Assembly: GCF_026340255.1 (NCBI RefSeq)
Contig: NZ_JAPEPJ010000001.1
Location: forward strand, 62,001 to 126,000
Direction: 5' to 3'
Length of the DNA: 64,000 nucleotides
DNA from: Streptomyces sp. NBC_01408
GTDB lineage: Bacteria; Actinomycetota; Actinomycetes; Streptomycetales; Streptomycetaceae
Below the pieces are notes generated by a model that was not told where the DNA came from, did not search any database, and worked only from the letters and a program-made list of their open reading frames with translations. Shown here in pieces: positions 20,189 through 27,408 of the stretch. Numbering within the stretch: position 1 is the stretch's first letter; each line of letters starts with the position of its first letter. Both the position numbers and the translations under genes were made by a program.

Positions 20189-20884
20189 ATGCATATAGCC
20201 GAGGGGTTTCTGCCCCCGTTGCACGCGGTCGCCTGGGGCGCCGCGTCCGCTCCCTTTGTCGTACACGGCGTGCGCGCCCTCACCCGCGAGGTGAAGGCCA
20301 ACCCGGAGAGCACCCTGCTCCTCGGCGCGTCCGGAGCGTTCACATTCGTCCTGTCCGCCCTGAAGATCCCTTCGGTGACGGGCAGTTGCTCGCACCCCAC
20401 CGGTACGGGACTCGGGGCCATCCTGTTCCGGCCGCCGATCATGGCGGTGCTCGGCACCATCACCCTGCTCTTCCAGGCGCTGCTACTGGCGCACGGCGGG
20501 CTCACCACCCTGGGCGCCAACGTCTTCTCGATGGCGATCGCCGGGCCCTGGGCGGGCTACGGCGTCTACCGGCTGCTGCGGAAGTTCGACCTGCCGCTGA
20601 TGGTGACCGTCTTCTTCGGCGCCTTCTTCGCCGACCTGGTGACCTACTGCGTGACCTCCGTCCAGCTGGCGCTGGCCTTCCCGGACGCGAGCAGCGGCTT
20701 CGTGGGCTCCCTGGAGAAGTTCGCGGGCATCTTCGCGGTCACCCAGATCCCGCTCGCCGTGAGCGAGGGGCTGCTGACCGTCCTCGTCGTTCGGCTGCTG
20801 ATGCAGTCCAGCAAGTCCGACATGGTGCGCCTCGGCGTCGCCAAGCTGACCGGGGCCAAGGCGAAGCAGGAGGCGGCAGTCTGA
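20189..20884 (+). CDS. cbiM: Cobalt ECF transporter substrate-specific component CbiM
   Basis: 231 aa, start ATG 20189 with the diagnostic N-terminus [16 protein letters not shown], in which the N-terminal Met-His pair binds the metal. About seven membrane helices. [12 protein letters not shown], with the conserved His, lies in the core. Together with CbiN, CbiQ and CbiO it imports cobalt for cobalamin synthesis. Its stop codon overlaps the cbiN start (TGATG). Controlled by the cobalamin riboswitch upstream. Cobalt rather than nickel is inferred from the riboswitch and the presence of CbiN. Confidence 0.96.
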   Translation: MHIAEGFLPPLHAVAWGAASAPFVVHGVRALTREVKANPESTLLLGASGAFTFVLSALKIPSVTGSCSHPTGTGLGAILFRPPIMAVLGTITLLFQALLLAHGGLTTLGANVFSMAIAGPWAGYGVYRLLRKFDLPLMVTVFFGAFFADLVTYCVTSVQLALAFPDASSGFVGSLEKFAGIFAVTQIPLAVSEGLLTVLVVRLLMQSSKSDMVRLGVAKLTGAKAKQEAAV

Positions 20885-21363
20885 TGACCAGGAACGCGAA
20901 GATCAACACCCTGCTGCTGCTCCTGGTGGCGGCGCTGGCCGTGCTCCCGCTCGCGCTGGGGCTCGGCGACGGCAAGGAGGAGCCGTTCACGGGCGCGGAC
21001 GCACAGGCCGAAGCGGCGATCACCGAGCTGAAGCCGGACTACGAGCCGTGGTTCACCCCGCTGTACGAACCCCCCTCCGGCGAGATCGAGTCGGCGCTGT
21101 TCGCCCTCCAGGCGGCGCTCGGCGCGGGCGTGCTCGCGTACTACTTCGGAGTCCGCAAGGGCCGCCGCCAGGCCGCTGCCGCGGGCATCGCGGGTGCCGC
21201 GGGTACGGACCGGGCCACCGCCGCGCCGGCGGACGCGGACGCGGACACCCGAACGGCCGCGGCATCCGCCGCCGGGAAGGAAGCGGCCCCGGGCCCGGCC
21301 GCGGCTGCGCCCGGGGATGCGGCGCCGCCCGCCCCGGGCCCGGCAGCCGGCGCGGAGCGCTAA
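20884..21363 (+). CDS. cbiN: Cobalt transporter auxiliary protein CbiN with an extended C-terminal tail
   Basis: 159 aa from ATG 20884, overlapping cbiM by one base. The first 95 residues are a normal CbiN: one N-terminal membrane helix (LLLLLVAALAVLPLALGL), FTGADAQAEAAI, the conserved YEPWFTPLYEPPSGEIES and a second helix FALQAALGAGVLAYYFG. CbiN is usually about 90-110 aa. Here roughly 60 further residues follow, almost only Ala, Pro, Gly, Asp and Thr. The tail should be on the cytoplasmic side, because the protein ends with a RKGRR positive patch after helix two. No function for the tail is known to me. Confidence 0.93.
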   Translation: MTRNAKINTLLLLLVAALAVLPLALGLGDGKEEPFTGADAQAEAAITELKPDYEPWFTPLYEPPSGEIESALFALQAALGAGVLAYYFGVRKGRRQAAAAGIAGAAGTDRATAAPADADADTRTAAASAAGKEAAPGPAAAAPGDAAPPAPGPAAGAER

Positions 21364-21367
21364 GGCG

Positions 21368-22117
21368 GTGCTGCCGATCGACGTGGCGGCGCACAGCAGC
21401 CGCTGGCGTCACCGCCATCCCCTGGAAAAGGCCCTGCTGGGGATCGGGCTGACCGTCGCGGCGGTGTGCCTGCCGCCCTGGCCCGGCGGGCCGCTGGTCG
21501 CCGCCGCCACCCTGGCGGTGCTGCTCGGACCCGCCGGGGTGGCCGGGCGGCAGCTGTGGCGGGCTTTCCGGATCCCGCTCGGCTTCTGCTTCACCGGGGC
21601 GCTGCCCCTGCTGGTCTCGGTGGGCGGGCCGGCCGGGTTCGTGGCGCTCGCCCCGGACGGCCCCCGGCACGCGGCGGAACTGCTGCTGCGCACCTCGGCG
21701 GCCTCCCTCGGGGTGCTGCTGTTCGCCTTCACCACGCCGGTCTCGGACGTACTGCCCCGGCTGGTGCGGGCCGGGGTGCCGGCTCCCGTGGTGGACGTGG
21801 CCCTGGTCATGTACCGGATCGGGTTCCTGCTGCTGGATTCGATGGCCCAGGTCCGCCGGGCCCAGGCGGCCCGTCTCGGGCAGCGCGGCCGGGCGGCGCT
21901 GTGGCGTTCGCTGGCCGGGCTTGCGGCGACCTCGTTCGTCCGGGCCTTCGACCGTGCGGCGCGGCTCCAGGACGGGCTGGCCGGGCGCGGCTACGACGGC
22001 GCGCTGCGGGTGCTCGTACCGGAGGCGACGCTGTCGTGGCGGTTCCTGGCAGGCTCCGCCGCCCTGCTGACCGGCCTGGTCGCCCTGACCCTCGTACTGA
22101 AGGAGCTTTACCTGTGA
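21368..22117 (+). CDS. cbiQ: Cobalt ECF transporter T component CbiQ
   Basis: 249 aa from GTG 21368, four bases after the cbiN stop. Transmembrane coupling protein of ECF importers, with about five helices. The coupling motifs with Ala-Arg-Gly are seen as RAQAARLGQRG (about residues 160-170) and RAARLQDGLAGRGYDG (about residues 195-210); these touch the ATPases. It ends with a membrane helix. Its stop overlaps the cbiO start as GTGA. Confidence 0.92.
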   Translation: MLPIDVAAHSSRWRHRHPLEKALLGIGLTVAAVCLPPWPGGPLVAAATLAVLLGPAGVAGRQLWRAFRIPLGFCFTGALPLLVSVGGPAGFVALAPDGPRHAAELLLRTSAASLGVLLFAFTTPVSDVLPRLVRAGVPAPVVDVALVMYRIGFLLLDSMAQVRRAQAARLGQRGRAALWRSLAGLAATSFVRAFDRAARLQDGLAGRGYDGALRVLVPEATLSWRFLAGSAALLTGLVALTLVLKELYL

Positions 22118-22947
22118 CCCCGTTGGTGGAACTGGTCGGCGCGGGCTACGCCTACGAGGACGGGCCGTCCGTGCTGTCCGGCGTGGACTTCGCCATCGAG
22201 GAGGGCCGCGCGCTGGTCCTGCTGGGCCGCAACGGCAGCGGCAAGACCACGCTGATGCGGCTGCTGAGCGGGGGCCTGCGGCCTGGTTCGGGGCAACTGC
22301 GGCTCGACGGCGCGGTGGTGACGTACGACCGGGCGGGGCTGACCCGGCTGCGGACCGGCGTCCAGCTGGTGGTGCAGGACCCGGACGACCAGTTGTTCGC
22401 CGCTTCCGTCGAGCAGGACGTGTCCTTCGGCCCGATGAACCTGGGCCTGCCGGCGCCGGAGGTCCGCGAGCGGGTCGACTCCGCCCTGGCGGCGCTGGAC
22501 ATCACCGCGCTCCGGGACCGCCCGACGCACCTGCTGTCGTACGGGCAGCGCAAGCGCGCGGCGATCGCGGGGGCGGTGGCGATGGCTCCGCGCGTGCTGA
22601 TCCTGGACGAGCCCACGGCCGGGCTGGACCCGGACGGGCAGGAGCGGCTGCTGGACGTGCTCGCGGGGCTGCGGGCGGACGGCACCACGGTGGTGATGGC
22701 CACCCACGACGTGGAACTGGCGGTCCGCTGGGCCGACGACGCGGCGGTCCTCACCCCGTCGGGCATCCGGACGGGGGCGGCGCGGGACCTCCTGTCGGAC
22801 CCGGAACTGCTCGCCTCGGCGGGCCTGCGCCAGGCCTGGTCCCCGGCGGTCACCGCGTTCCTGCGCGCCCACGGCCTCCTCGACGCGGACTCCCCCGGTC
22901 CGCGCGTGCCGGAGGCGCTGGCGGCCTGGCGCCCGGACACCCCCTGA
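22114..22947 (+). CDS. cbiO: Cobalt ECF transporter ATPase CbiO
   Basis: 277 aa from GTG 22114, overlapping cbiQ. Walker A GRNGSGKTT with Lys44; Q-loop VVQDPDDQLF; the ECF-type signature LSYGQRKRAAIAGAV in place of LSGGQ; Walker B VLILDEPTAGLDPDG; H-loop MATHDVEL. It works as a homodimer under CbiQ. It is the last gene of the riboswitch-controlled operon; about 85 bases separate it from the PadR gene. Confidence 0.95.
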   Translation: MTPLVELVGAGYAYEDGPSVLSGVDFAIEEGRALVLLGRNGSGKTTLMRLLSGGLRPGSGQLRLDGAVVTYDRAGLTRLRTGVQLVVQDPDDQLFAASVEQDVSFGPMNLGLPAPEVRERVDSALAALDITALRDRPTHLLSYGQRKRAAIAGAVAMAPRVLILDEPTAGLDPDGQERLLDVLAGLRADGTTVVMATHDVELAVRWADDAAVLTPSGIRTGAARDLLSDPELLASAGLRQAWSPAVTAFLRAHGLLDADSPGPRVPEALAAWRPDTP

Positions 22948-23022
22948 CCTCGTCGCCCTGACCTCGCCCCTCTGACCTCGTCCGCCCCGCGGGCGTCAGG
23001 GTCCGGCGGGGGCGGCACTCCC

Positions 23023-23028
23023 TAGGAT
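23023..23028 (+). promoter_or_regulatory. -10 box TAGGAT giving a probably leaderless PadR transcript
   Basis: TAGGAT lies six bases before the ATG at 23035, so transcription would start at or next to the start codon. No Shine-Dalgarno sequence is present. Leaderless mRNAs with this TANNNT-N6-ATG layout are frequent in Streptomyces. Confidence 0.6.
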
Positions 23029-23034
23029 GGCCGC

Positions 23035-23595
23035 ATGTCGCTCCCGCACGCCATCCTCACCGCCCTCCTCGAGAAGCCCTCGTCGGGGCTGGAGCTGACC
23101 CGGCGCTTCGACAAGTCGATCGGGTACTTCTGGTCCTCCACGCACCAGCAGATCTACCGGGAGCTGGGCCGGCTGGAGGAGGCCGGGCTGATCCGGGAAC
23201 TGCCCAGCGAGGTGCCCGTGCGCGGGCAGAAGAAGGAGTACGAGGTGCTGCCCGACGGCAGCGCGGAGCTGGCGCGGTGGGTCGACGAGAGCCAGGACCC
23301 CAAGCCGCTGCGCGACGCGCTGCTGCTGCGGATCCGCGCGGCGGCGGTCGTCGGGCCGCAGCGGCTGGCTCCCGAGCTGCGGCGCCATCTGGAGCTGCAC
23401 CGGGAGCAGTTGGGGAAGTACGAGGCCATCGAGGCGAAGGACTTCCCGCCGGATCGTGCCGCGGCGGAGGACCGGCTGCGCCGGCTCGTCCTGCACGGCG
23501 GGATCGCCCTGGAGACCTTCTGGCTGAGCTGGCTGGAGGAGGCCCTCGCCGAGGTCGAGGACCTGACGCCCCCGGACGGCACCACGGCGGCCTGA
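23035..23595 (+). CDS. PadR-family transcriptional regulator
   Basis: 186 aa. N-terminal winged helix typical of PadR: HAILTALLEKPSSGLELTRRFDKSIGYFWSSTHQQIYRELGRLEEAGLI, here named by its ends, residues 4-52, followed by the wing VPVRGQKKEYEVLPDG. The C-terminal VirR-like dimerisation domain (residues 95-180) carries HLELHREQLGKYEAIE and LETFWLSWLEEALAE. PadR proteins repress genes for phenolic acid or drug response, often next to themselves. No target is obvious here; the neighbours are the cobalt transporter upstream and the EF-hand gene downstream (convergent). Expressed probably from a leaderless transcript. Confidence 0.9.
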   Translation: MSLPHAILTALLEKPSSGLELTRRFDKSIGYFWSSTHQQIYRELGRLEEAGLIRELPSEVPVRGQKKEYEVLPDGSAELARWVDESQDPKPLRDALLLRIRAAAVVGPQRLAPELRRHLELHREQLGKYEAIEAKDFPPDRAAAEDRLRRLVLHGGIALETFWLSWLEEALAEVEDLTPPDGTTAA

Positions 23596-23650
23596 CGCGC
23601 CCCCGTCCCGGGCTGGTGGGGCGGAGGCGCGTGCGGGGGACGGAGCGGTG

Positions 23651-23863
23651 CTACTTGTTCAGGGCGGCCCAGAACTCGTCGAAGGTCAGCAGGCCGTCAC
23701 CGTTCGCGTCCTTGGAGGCGACCACGGCGTCCGCGACCGAACCGGTGACGTACGCGTCGCCCATCGCCTTCATGGCCGCGCTGTACTCGTCGGCCGTGAT
23801 GAAGCCGTCACCGTTCACGTCGAACCTGTCGAACGTCGTCCGTGCGCTCTCGATGTCCGCCAC
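23651..23863 (-). CDS. Small EF-hand calcium-binding protein
   Basis: 70 aa from the second GTG (23863), which has GAAGGGG eight bases upstream; the GTG four codons before lies too close to that site. Two canonical EF loops: DVNGDGFITADE (residues 15-26) and DANGDGLLTFDE (residues 52-63), each with the usual D-x-D/N-x-D-G and the final Glu. It ends in FWAALNK. It resembles the small calmodulin-like Cab proteins of Streptomyces, which buffer calcium; role here unknown. Convergent with PadR, and divergent from the cyclodipeptide synthase. Confidence 0.9.
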   Translation of the reverse strand: MADIESARTTFDRFDVNGDGFITADEYSAAMKAMGDAYVTGSVADAVVASKDANGDGLLTFDEFWAALNK

Positions 23864-24018
23864 TGGGTCCACCCCTTCTTGGTGCTTGTTGACCGGCTCA
23901 GGGTAGCGGCCTGCGCGGAGCTCCCCCGCCGCGGGTCCCGTTCGAGCGGCAGATAGAAATTCCATTACCCTTCCGTAACGCGGAAGCGATAATTCCAGCC
24001 AACAAATCCGGCCCGGAC

Positions 24019-24048
24019 TTGTCACGCTCCGGCACCACGGCATAACGT
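24019..24048 (+). promoter_or_regulatory. Candidate promoter of the cyclodipeptide synthase operon
   Basis: TTGTCA at 24019-24024 and TAACGT at 24043-24048, with an 18-base spacer. This predicts a start near 24055 and a leader of about 45 bases to ATG 24100, with AGGGA as ribosome site. The surrounding 200 bases are more AT-rich than the window. Confidence 0.5.
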
Positions 24049-24099
24049 ACCGACATTGCCGCCACACCAGGAGCGCAGGGCTCCCAGGGACAAGCGGCA

Positions 24100-24921
24100 A
24101 TGAGGGCGATCACACAGGTGACGATCACAGCCGACGCATCATTCGAAGTTCTGCCCTTCACCCGCACTTGCCGCCATATCTGGGAAGACGGCGACCATGT
24201 GCTCATCGGAGTGAGTCCTGGAAACAGCTACTTCAGTTCCGAGCGCATCACCGGTCTCGCCCAGTGGGCCACGAGCCGCTTCGCACAGGTCGACTTCGTC
24301 TACGCAGACCTCCACGTGGACCGGATGTTCGCCGCCTTCGGCTACACCCAGGAGCACGCGGAGAAGCGCGCCACGAAGGAGATCAAGGCGGTCCGGCGAA
24401 GGATTCTCAAGGGCGTGGAGGAATCAGGAACCTCACCCGCCGAGATCCGCGTCAGGGCACTTTCGGAGTTCCAGAAGAACCCCGTCTACCAACTACTGCA
24501 CCGGCGTGTACTGCATTTCCTGGAGACCGACGACGAATTCCGTAAGGGCTGCGAGAAAATGGCCCTGCACTTTGTCGGCTCCAAGTTGCCGGAAGGTGAA
24601 TCCATCACGGCGGAGCAGTTGCAAGTCTGTTTCGATTACATGGCGGCCGAGCTGCCGTTCTTCGTGGACACCCCGAGCATTCTCGACGTGCCGTCCTCGG
24701 TGGCGGCCTACCACGTCAAGATGCCGCTGACCGATGTCCTCTTCGCGCGCGGTGGGGGCCTGCGCGCGACCAGGAACCAGGCGTACGCCGTCGTACGGCC
24801 CGAGGCCGCCGAATCCGTGCGGGAGGTGCCCGAGCGCGCGGCGCCCGAGGGCACGGCACCACAGCACAGCGTGAACCACGTACCGACCGAAAGGATCGTC
24901 GATGAGCGTCGAGCAGCTTGA
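24100..24921 (+). CDS. tRNA-dependent cyclodipeptide synthase, NYH subfamily (Rv2275/AlbC-like)
   Basis: 273 aa. CDPSs use two aminoacyl-tRNAs to make a cyclic dipeptide (diketopiperazine). Catalytic positions by comparison with AlbC: nucleophile Ser39 in IGVSPGNSYFS, Asn42, Tyr180 and Glu184 in DYMAAELPFF, Tyr204-His205 in VAAYH. Asn, Tyr and His place it in the NYH group. The segments PFTRTC near the N-terminus, GVSPGNSYFS, DFVYADLHV, and LFARGGGLRATRNQAYA look closer to M. tuberculosis Rv2275 (a cyclo-Tyr-Tyr synthase) than to AlbC, judged from memory. About 35 residues beyond the AlbC end form a disordered tail that overlaps the P450 gene by 20 bases. It has more A/T-ending codons (gaa, aaa, caa, gtt) than its neighbours, suggesting transfer. 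Product not predicted with certainty. Confidence 0.93.
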   Translation: MRAITQVTITADASFEVLPFTRTCRHIWEDGDHVLIGVSPGNSYFSSERITGLAQWATSRFAQVDFVYADLHVDRMFAAFGYTQEHAEKRATKEIKAVRRRILKGVEESGTSPAEIRVRALSEFQKNPVYQLLHRRVLHFLETDDEFRKGCEKMALHFVGSKLPEGESITAEQLQVCFDYMAAELPFFVDTPSILDVPSSVAAYHVKMPLTDVLFARGGGLRATRNQAYAVVRPEAAESVREVPERAAPEGTAPQHSVNHVPTERIVDERRAA

Positions 24922-26140
24922 GGGCCGGGGGACCCAGGAGCAGCCGCTCCTCGACTTCCCGCTCTCGCGGCGCGGTGACGTGCTTCCCGAGGAGTGCGGC
25001 TGGCTCCGCGAGAAGGCTCCGGTCGCCAAGGTCCGTACCCTCACCGGGGACCCGGCCTGGCTGGTCAGCAGCTACGCGCTGGCCAAGCAGGTGCTGGAGG
25101 ACGAGCGGTTCAGCCTCAAGGACACGGCGAACGCCGGGGTCCCGCGCCAGTACGCGCTGACGATCCCGCCCGAGGTCGTCAACAACATGGGCAACATCAA
25201 CAGCGCGGGTCTGCGCAACGCGGTGATGAAGGCGCTCAACCCGCGCCAGAAAGGGCTCCAGGACCGGCTGCGCGCCATCGCCGGCGAGCTCGTCGACCAG
25301 ATCGTGGCCGAGGGCGGCCCGGCCGACCTCCGGGCGGGGTTCGCCGACCCCTTCTCGGCGGCGATGCACTGTCAGGTGCTCGGGGTGCCCTTCGAGGACT
25401 GGCGCCGGCTGATGTCGGGGCTGGACGTGGCCTTCATGACGGCGCCCGAGCCCTTCGCCGACTCGGCGCTCAACTGGTACAAGGACGTGGGCTACTTCGT
25501 CGAGCAGCTGAACGTCCAGCTCGCCCTGCCTGCCGAGGAGCGTACGGGGCTCCTCGGCAAGTTCGCCGAGCTGAAGGAGGCCGACCCCGAGTCGGCGCAC
25601 CTGACCGACGACATGTTCGCCACGGTCGCCGTCTCGCTCTTCGGTGCGGGCGCGGTGTCCACCTCGGCCTTCCTCACCCTCGCGGTCCTCGCGCTGCTCC
25701 AGAGGCCCGAGCTCATCGGGTACCTGCGCGAGCACCCGGAGCGCATGGGCATGGCCGTGGACGAACTGCTGCGCTGGAACCTGTCCGTCGGCGACGGCCT
25801 GCCGCGCATCGCCCTGGCGGACGTCCAGGTCGGTGACGTCCTGGTGAAGGAGGGCGAGCTCGTCCTCGTCCTGCTGGAGGGGGCCAACTTCGACCCGGAG
25901 GCCTTCGAGAACCCGGACGTACTGGACCTGGAGCGCGAGAGCCCGAACGCCAACCTCGCCTTCGGCGCCGGCCGGCACTTCTGCCCGGCCTCCGCGCTGG
26001 GCCGGGCGCACGCCGAGATCGCGCTGGAGGTGCTGGTCGAGCGGCTGCCCGAGCTGCGGCTCGCGGTGCCCGCGGAGAACCTCGTCTGGCGCACGGGCTT
26101 CATCAAGCGGCTTCCGGAGCGGCTCCCCGTCGCCTGGTAG
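24902..26140 (+). CDS. Cytochrome P450, CYP121-like, partner of the cyclodipeptide synthase
   Basis: 412 aa from ATG 24902, with AAAGGA six bases upstream. Heme ligand Cys361 in FGAGRHFCPASALGR, E-x-x-R in DELLRW, I-helix GAGAVST. The sequence tracks M. tuberculosis CYP121 (mycocyclosin synthase) closely in my memory: VRTxTG, WLVSSYAL, PPEVVNNMGNI, VGDVLV-x-x-GELVLVLLEGANFDPE split over residues 305-330, and the ending ERLPV-W. CYP121 pocket positions kept: Thr87 (T77), Phe178 (F168), Trp192 (W182), Ser253 (S237). Changed: Ile88 (V78), Ile401 (Q385) and Lys402 (R386). As in CYP121, the usual acidic residue of the I-helix is missing. Likely oxidises the diketopiperazine made by the upstream gene, by C-C coupling or nucleobase attachment; substrate is inference. 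Confidence 0.93.
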   Translation: MSVEQLEGRGTQEQPLLDFPLSRRGDVLPEECGWLREKAPVAKVRTLTGDPAWLVSSYALAKQVLEDERFSLKDTANAGVPRQYALTIPPEVVNNMGNINSAGLRNAVMKALNPRQKGLQDRLRAIAGELVDQIVAEGGPADLRAGFADPFSAAMHCQVLGVPFEDWRRLMSGLDVAFMTAPEPFADSALNWYKDVGYFVEQLNVQLALPAEERTGLLGKFAELKEADPESAHLTDDMFATVAVSLFGAGAVSTSAFLTLAVLALLQRPELIGYLREHPERMGMAVDELLRWNLSVGDGLPRIALADVQVGDVLVKEGELVLVLLEGANFDPEAFENPDVLDLERESPNANLAFGAGRHFCPASALGRAHAEIALEVLVERLPELRLAVPAENLVWRTGFIKRLPERLPVAW

Positions 26141-26165
26141 TACGGCGGCGCGGGAGCGCGGGCCG

Positions 26166-26198
26166 GTGTCCCGGGAGCTGTGCGAGCTTCCGGGGCAC
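26166..26198. terminator. Terminator between the P450 and propeller genes
   Basis: GTGTCCCGGGAGCT pairs with AGCTTCCGGGGCAC at 12 of 14 positions around a 5-base loop. It lies between convergent genes and may act both ways. An alternative longer pairing of GTGTCCCG with CGGGACAC at 26210-26217 is also possible. Confidence 0.75.
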
Positions 26199-26220
26199 CG
26201 CCGTGTCCGCGGGACACTCC

Positions 26221-27408
26221 CTAGCGGAAGATGCCGGTGTGGCCGAGCGAGTAGCGGCCGGGCTGCGGGTACACGGCGAGGCCGTGCGGGCCGCCGCCGA
26301 CCGGGACGCGGGCGAGCTGCTTGCCCGTCACGGTGTCGATCGCGTAGACCTCGTCGTTGTAGCGGCCCGACAGCCACAGCACCTTGCCGTCGGCGGAGAC
26401 GCCGCCCATGTCGGGGCTGCCGCCGTCCGGCAGCTCCCACTTCTTGGTCAGCTTGTTCTGCGGGAAGTCGAAGACGGAGACGGTGCCCTCGCCCCGGTTG
26501 GAGACGTACATCTCCTTGGAGTCACGGCTCACGTACAGCCCGTGGCAGCCCTTTCCGGTGGGGAGCAGTTTGGGGGTCTCGAAGGTGTCGCCGCTGAGCA
26601 CCCACATGCCGTGCGCCATCATGTCCGCGACGTAGAAGGTCTTTCCGTCGGGCGAGACCTTGACGTCCTGCGGCATCGCGCCCTCGAAAGGCAGTTTCTG
26701 CTGCCCGACGACCTCCATCCGCTCGGTGTCGACCTTGAGCAGTTCACCCGAGAACTCGCAGCTCACGATGAAGTACCGGCCGTCGGCGGAGAAGTCCGCG
26801 TGATTGACGCCGAAGCAGGTCACGGGGACGGTCTTCACCCGGTCCATGGTGTGCGGGTCGCGGAAGACCAGCTCTTGGTCGAGCGAGGCCATGACGATGG
26901 CGTACTTGCCGTTCGGCGTGAAGTACAGGTTGTACGGGTCGTGCACCTCGACGGGTTTTCCGGCCTCGCCGGTGGCCGGGTTGATGGGGGTGAGCGTGTG
27001 GCCGCGGTTGTTGTTGACCCACAGCGTCTTCATGTCCCAGGAGGGGACCACGTGCTGGGGCTGGATGCCGACCGGAATGGTGTCGATGACCTTGTAGGTC
27101 ACCGGGTCGATGACGGACACCGTGTTGGAGTTGGTGTTCGGGACGTAGACGCGGGACGGGAAGTCCTTGACCACCGGGGAGAGCTGGTTCGGCCGGTCCG
27201 CCGCGTACACGTCGTGCGGATCGAGGAGCGGGGGCATGCCGGGCAGGCCGGGCGGGGCCGCCGGTACGGCCTTGACGGGCTTGGCCGGGCCCTTGGTGCC
27301 GAGTGCCTCGGCGGGTCCCTTGTCGGCTGATCCGCAGCCGGCCAGGGCGGCGAGGACCAGACCGGCGAGCAGCACGGTGGCCTTCCGGGGAAGGCGGATG
27401 GTCGTCAT
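26221..27408 (-). CDS. Secreted seven-bladed beta-propeller lipoprotein (YncE/YVTN family)
   Basis: 395 aa from ATG 27408, which overlaps the stop of the upstream deacetylase gene as ATGA. Lipoprotein signal with lipobox LAGCGS. After a Pro/Ala/Lys linker come repeated propeller blades: SRVYVPNTNSNTVSVIDP, KTLWVNNNRGHTLTPINP, GKYAIVMASLDQELVFRDP, GRYFIVSCEFSGELLKVD, GKTFYVADMMAHGMWVL, KEMYVSNRGEGTVSVFDF, GKVLWLSGRYNDEVYAID. This YVTN-type propeller binds proteins or ligands outside the cell. No catalytic motif is visible. Coupling to the deacetylase suggests they act together on the cell wall or an external polymer, which is inference. Confidence 0.88.
   Translation of the reverse strand: MTTIRLPRKATVLLAGLVLAALAGCGSADKGPAEALGTKGPAKPVKAVPAAPPGLPGMPPLLDPHDVYAADRPNQLSPVVKDFPSRVYVPNTNSNTVSVIDPVTYKVIDTIPVGIQPQHVVPSWDMKTLWVNNNRGHTLTPINPATGEAGKPVEVHDPYNLYFTPNGKYAIVMASLDQELVFRDPHTMDRVKTVPVTCFGVNHADFSADGRYFIVSCEFSGELLKVDTERMEVVGQQKLPFEGAMPQDVKVSPDGKTFYVADMMAHGMWVLSGDTFETPKLLPTGKGCHGLYVSRDSKEMYVSNRGEGTVSVFDFPQNKLTKKWELPDGGSPDMGGVSADGKVLWLSGRYNDEVYAIDTVTGKQLARVPVGGGPHGLAVYPQPGRYSLGHTGIFR

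Noticed and set aside
26221..27408. The propeller protein as part of the CDPS biosynthetic operon
   Set aside because: It is on the opposite strand, convergent with the P450, and separated by a terminator, so it belongs with the deacetylase-like gene instead.
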